Source: Thermoleophilaceae bacterium (GTDB lineage Bacteria; Actinomycetota; Thermoleophilia; Solirubrobacterales; JACPNS01). Taken from it: 44,893 bases of DNA. The notes under the pieces are model-generated. The model did not search any database and was not told the origin of the DNA. It saw only the letters and a list, made by a program, of their open reading frames with translations. Shown here one piece after another: positions 41,942 to 44,893 of the stretch. Both the position numbers and the translations under genes were made by a program. Location: positions 1 through 44,893 of the forward strand of contig JAEMRJ010000006.1 of the NCBI GenBank assembly GCA_016463365.1, written 5' to 3'. Every line of letters begins with the position of its first letter. Positions within the stretch are counted from its first letter, which is position 1.

Positions 41942-43066
41942 TCAGGCAACCTGACCCTGGCCGTTGAGGCTCGACACACCGGCTGCAGCGTCCGAGCCGA
42001 TCAGGCGCTTGAGGTCACCGGGCGACGAGGAACGCGTTTCTGCGAGCGCCCTGCTGATCACGCCGGCGCGGACGAAGTCCGCAAGCGCCGAGTCCATCGT
42101 CTGCATTCCGTGCTGACCACCGGTCTGGAGCACGCTGTAAATCTGGTGGGTCTTGCCTTCGCGGATCAGGTTGCGGATTGCGGGCGTCGGGATCAGCACC
42201 TCACAGACGGCCGCTCGGCCCGAACCGTCTGCGCGCGGCAGCAGCTGCTGGGTGACGACGCCCTGGAGCGCCATCGAGAGCTGCACCCGTACCTGCTCCT
42301 GCTGAGCCGGCGGGAAGACGTCGATCACACGGTCGATCGTGGACGAAGCGTCCTGGGTGTGCAGCGTGCCGAACACAAGGTGGCCGGTCTCAGCGGCGGT
42401 GAGTGCGGTCGAGATCGTCTCGAGGTCGCGCATTTCGCCGACGAGGATGACGTCCGGGTCCTGACGCAGCGCGGCCTTGAGGCCGAGTGCGAAGTTTTCG
42501 GCGTCCGTGCCGATTTCACGTTGGTTGACGATGCAGTTCTTGTGGCGGTGAAGAAATTCGATCGGGTCCTCGATCGTGAGGATGTGGTCGTGACGGGTCT
42601 CGTTGATCTCGTTGATCACGGCCGCCAGCGAGGTCGACTTGCCGGAACCGGTCGGACCGGTCACGAGCACCAGGCCGCGGGGCTTGTTCACGAATTCGTG
42701 CATGACACGCGGGAGCGCAAGGTCTTCGATCGACTTGATGTCGGACGGGATCAGGCGGAAGGCGGCGCTCATCGCGTTGCGCTGGAAGAAGCAGTTGATG
42801 CGGAACCGGGCCATGCGCGGGACCGAGTACGCGAAGTCGAGCTGCAGGTTCTCCTCGAGGCGCTGGCGCTGGTCGTTGGAGAGGATTCCGTAGATGATCG
42901 CGCGGGTCTGGTTGGGCGTGAGCGGGCCGTAGCCGTCGAGACCGACAAGCGTGCCCTTTTCACGAATTGTCGGCGGTGCGCCGGCCGTGATGTGAAGGTC
43001 GGACGCGCCACGGTTCACCATCTGCGTGATGATGTCTGCGAAGTCGATTGCCTGCTCGGTGTTCAT
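41942..43066 (-). CDS. pilT: Pilus retraction ATPase PilT
   Basis: A 374-residue hexameric ATPase that powers pilus retraction. Walker A GPTGSGKS is at 137-144, the Asp box ILTIEDPIEF, Walker B VILVGEMRDLETI, and the His box GTLHTQDASSTIDRVIDVFP. The C-terminal AIRNLIREGK motif is specific for PilT over PilB. A TTG directly before the ATG opens the frame one codon earlier; ATG 43066 with AGGAAAG upstream is preferred. A WhiG-like promoter lies about 80 bases upstream, separating pilT-pilC from pilB. Confidence 0.96.
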   Translation of the reverse strand: MNTEQAIDFADIITQMVNRGASDLHITAGAPPTIREKGTLVGLDGYGPLTPNQTRAIIYGILSNDQRQRLEENLQLDFAYSVPRMARFRINCFFQRNAMSAAFRLIPSDIKSIEDLALPRVMHEFVNKPRGLVLVTGPTGSGKSTSLAAVINEINETRHDHILTIEDPIEFLHRHKNCIVNQREIGTDAENFALGLKAALRQDPDVILVGEMRDLETISTALTAAETGHLVFGTLHTQDASSTIDRVIDVFPPAQQEQVRVQLSMALQGVVTQQLLPRADGSGRAAVCEVLIPTPAIRNLIREGKTHQIYSVLQTGGQHGMQTMDSALADFVRAGVISRALAETRSSSPGDLKRLIGSDAAAGVSSLNGQGQVA

Positions 43067-43145
43067 CAAGAAACTTTCCTGAAGGTGTGTTGCCGTGCCG
43101 GTGGGCGGAGGGTCCCGAACACGGTCCTGAACTGCTTCTCATTGC

Positions 43146-43173
43146 TTGTCGGCAGCATTGCGTCCAGCCCTTA
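43146..43173 (-). promoter_or_regulatory. WhiG-like promoter of pilT-pilC
   Basis: Minus strand TAAG (43173-43170), 16 bases, GCCGACAA (43153-43146). Ten of 12 consensus positions match. The site is in the 136-base gap after pilB; predicted transcription start is near 43139, about 73 bases before the ATG. Confidence 0.58.
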
Positions 43174-43202
43174 GCTCTGCACCGGTATCTGTGCGGGTCG
43201 GC

Positions 43203-44893
43203 TCATGTCACGCCTGTCACGCGGGCGACTTCCTCGACGGTCGTCCCCTTCTCGATGATCTTTGTCAGACCCGCCTGACGGAGCGTGTCCATGCCCTCGT
43301 CGATCGCCTGATCCTCAAGCTCCTGGCTGTTGGCCCGCTCAAGAATCATCGACCGGATCGTTTCGGTGATCGGGAGCACCTCATACAGACCGACCCGGCC
43401 CTTGTAGCCGTTCGAGCAACGCGGGCAACCGACCGCGCGGACGCCGTCGATGTCCTTTTCGGCTTTGAATCCACTGGTGCGCAGCTGATCGGCCGTGATC
43501 CGCACCGGCTCGGCGCACTGGCTGCAGACCCGTCGAGCGAGTCGCTGGTTGACGACAACTTCAAGCGAGGTCGCCGTCAGGAACGGCTCGACGCCCATCT
43601 CCGAAAGCCGGGTGACGGTGGTGGCCGCAGAGTTTGTGTGCAGCGTCGAGAGCACGAGGTGTCCGGTCAGAGCCGCTTCAATGGCGATCTGAGCCGTCTC
43701 TCCGTCTCGAATTTCACCGACCATGATGATGTCGGGGTCGGAGCGCAACGCGGCTTTCAGGCCGGCGGCGAAGGTCAGGCCCGCTTTGTTGTTGACCTGG
43801 ACCTGACTGATTCCGTTGAGCTGATATTCGACGGGGTCCTCGATCGTGAGAATCGAGCGTTCGATCGTGTTGAGCTGGTTGACGGCGGCGTAGAGCGAAG
43901 TGGTCTTACCCGAACCGGTCGGTCCGGTGACCAGTACGGCGCCGTACGGGCTCATGAAACCGGTTTTGAAGCGTTCGCCCGCGGTGCCGGTCATACCGAG
44001 GTCGTCGAAGGTCAGCTGCGTCGAGGACTTGTCGAGAATTCGGATGACGATCTTTTCGCCGAAGACCGAAGGCAGGCTCACGACACGAAGGTCCACCGAG
44101 ACGGCGCCGACCCGCAACGCCACGCGGCCGTCCTGCGGAACGCGTTTTTCAGCGATGTTCATGTCGGCCATGATCTTGAGGCGGCTGATCATGCCGCTGA
44201 CCATCTTGCGCGGGACCGTGGTTGCGCGCTGGAGCACGCCGTCGACGCGGAAGCGGACGCGCATCTCCTTGCCCTCGGGCTCGAAGTGAAGGTCTGACGC
44301 GCCGACCGTGACGGCCTGCACGAGAATCGAGTTGACGAGCTTGACGACCGGTGCGTCGGTGGCCGTCTCGCGCACATCAAGCTGAATCGCCTCGTCTTCG
44401 TCGTCGTCGTCGAAGGCCTCTGTCACCGCGTCGTCGAGATTGGTCAGGCGCGTGAACGCGCCGGCAAGGTCATCCGGAGCGGCGACCGCCGGCCGCAGCT
44501 CCTTCTTGAGCATCAGCTTGAGGTCGTCGAGCGCAAGGACGTTGGCCGGGTTGGCCATCGCGACCAGCACGGAGCCGTCCTCGTACTGACGTACGGGCAG
44601 AACCTCGTAGGAGCGGGCCTTTTCAGCTGAAATGATCGTCGCCACCGACATGTCGATCTCGAAACTCGAGAGGTCGATGTAGTTGATTCCGAACTTCTCA
44701 GCCGTCGCACGCGCCAGCTGATCGGTACTCACCACGCTGTCAGCCATCAGCACCTGTTCAGGCGTTATCCCTTGCGCCTGAGCCTTGGCCACGGCAGATT
44801 CGAGGTGAAGTGATCCGACAAATCCCAGTCGCACAAGCGCGTCGAGCACCGTCGGCGGCGTTCGGCCAGCCTGTTTGAGCGTGGGGGCGTAGA
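43203..44893 (-). CDS. pilB: Pilus extension ATPase PilB, 5' end possibly outside the window
   Basis: A GspE/PilB-family ATPase that drives pilin polymerisation. Numbering from a GTG at 44849 (548 residues), the MshEN-type N-terminal domain spans about 1-130, an acidic run lies at 146-154, Walker A GPTGSGKT is at 309-316, and then ILTIEDPVEY, Walker B IIMVGEIRDGETA, and STLHTNSAATTVTRL follow. The C-terminal zinc site has CSQC and CPRC pairs, as expected for PilB rather than PilT. The frame remains open and family-like to the window edge, so the true start may be further upstream, and the GTG is not secure. It is the first gene of the locus in this window. Confidence 0.95.
   Translation of the reverse strand, partial: YAPTLKQAGRTPPTVLDALVRLGFVGSLHLESAVAKAQAQGITPEQVLMADSVVSTDQLARATAEKFGINYIDLSSFEIDMSVATIISAEKARSYEVLPVRQYEDGSVLVAMANPANVLALDDLKLMLKKELRPAVAAPDDLAGAFTRLTNLDDAVTEAFDDDDEDEAIQLDVRETATDAPVVKLVNSILVQAVTVGASDLHFEPEGKEMRVRFRVDGVLQRATTVPRKMVSGMISRLKIMADMNIAEKRVPQDGRVALRVGAVSVDLRVVSLPSVFGEKIVIRILDKSSTQLTFDDLGMTGTAGERFKTGFMSPYGAVLVTGPTGSGKTTSLYAAVNQLNTIERSILTIEDPVEYQLNGISQVQVNNKAGLTFAAGLKAALRSDPDIIMVGEIRDGETAQIAIEAALTGHLVLSTLHTNSAATTVTRLSEMGVEPFLTATSLEVVVNQRLARRVCSQCAEPVRITADQLRTSGFKAEKDIDGVRAVGCPRCSNGYKGRVGLYEVLPITETIRSMILERANSQELEDQAIDEGMDTLRQAGLTKIIEKGTTVEEVARVTGVT

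Noticed and set aside
41555..44297. Long plus-strand frames opposite pilT, pilC and pilB
   Set aside because: They are shadows of strongly conserved pilus genes and have no recognisable domain.

Overview
The window (about 45 kb, GC-rich, densely packed, many GTG/TTG starts and 4-base stop/start overlaps) looks like chromosome from a deep-branching actinobacterium, most likely class Thermoleophilia (Solirubrobacterales-like). The evidence is the actinobacterial order tlyA-nadK-recN-steA-steB-pyrG-xerD, the order aroC-aroK/B-aroQ-pepQ-efp-nusB, a DUF3866 protein, a secretin-less type IV pilus locus and GATG-type low-complexity linkers. The genus is inference; no rRNA is present.

Layout. 1-4016 (minus): recO, dgt, dnaG and the start of a sigma-70 gene, a replication/repair/transcription cluster. 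4068-5160 (plus): a glutaredoxin-like gene and mutM. 5157-16819 (minus): xerD, a secreted repeat protein, a DUF3866 gene, pyrG, an MraY-like glycosyltransferase, steB, steA, recN, nadK and tlyA. 16820-17102: a structured non-coding stretch with a strong terminator hairpin upstream of tlyA. 17103-18275 (plus): a lone saccharopine-dehydrogenase-like oxidoreductase that ends at a long convergent hairpin. 18358-22352 (minus): efp, nusB, an xseB-like gene, a prenyl synthase and dxs. 22383-24456 (minus): three overlapping genes with a cupredoxin-like protein. 24515-28767 (minus): pepQ, aroQ, a fused aroK-aroB and aroC, the shikimate operon. 28814-44893 (minus): a full type IV pilus locus, read as pilB-pilT-pilC-pilA1-pilA2-pilD-pilV-pilW-pilX-pilM-pilN-pilO and two PilP-like proteins, running into aroC.

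The pilus locus supplies an extension motor (PilB), retraction motor (PilT), platform (PilC), prepilin peptidase (PilD), two major and three oversized minor pilin-like proteins, and an inner alignment complex (PilM/N/O plus two single-pass proteins). No secretin is seen, as expected in a monoderm. The most interesting observation is that four gap regions in this locus (before pilT, pilA1, pilV and pilM) carry sequences resembling sigma-28/WhiG promoters, all with exactly 16 bases between the two elements. The copy before pilM is nearly perfect. This fits the known control of pili by the c-di-GMP-responsive RsiG-WhiG switch in the basal actinobacterium Rubrobacter.

Other points: dxs has no ATG, GTG or TTG in frame early enough to keep its catalytic histidine; tlyA has a possible attenuator or small-RNA leader; and the pil-aro linkage mirrors the proteobacterial pilMNOPQ-aroKB arrangement. 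No gene-free stretch exceeds 300 bases; the longest (16820-17102 and 40445-40708) are described as features. No tRNA, rRNA, CRISPR array or insertion sequence was recognised.
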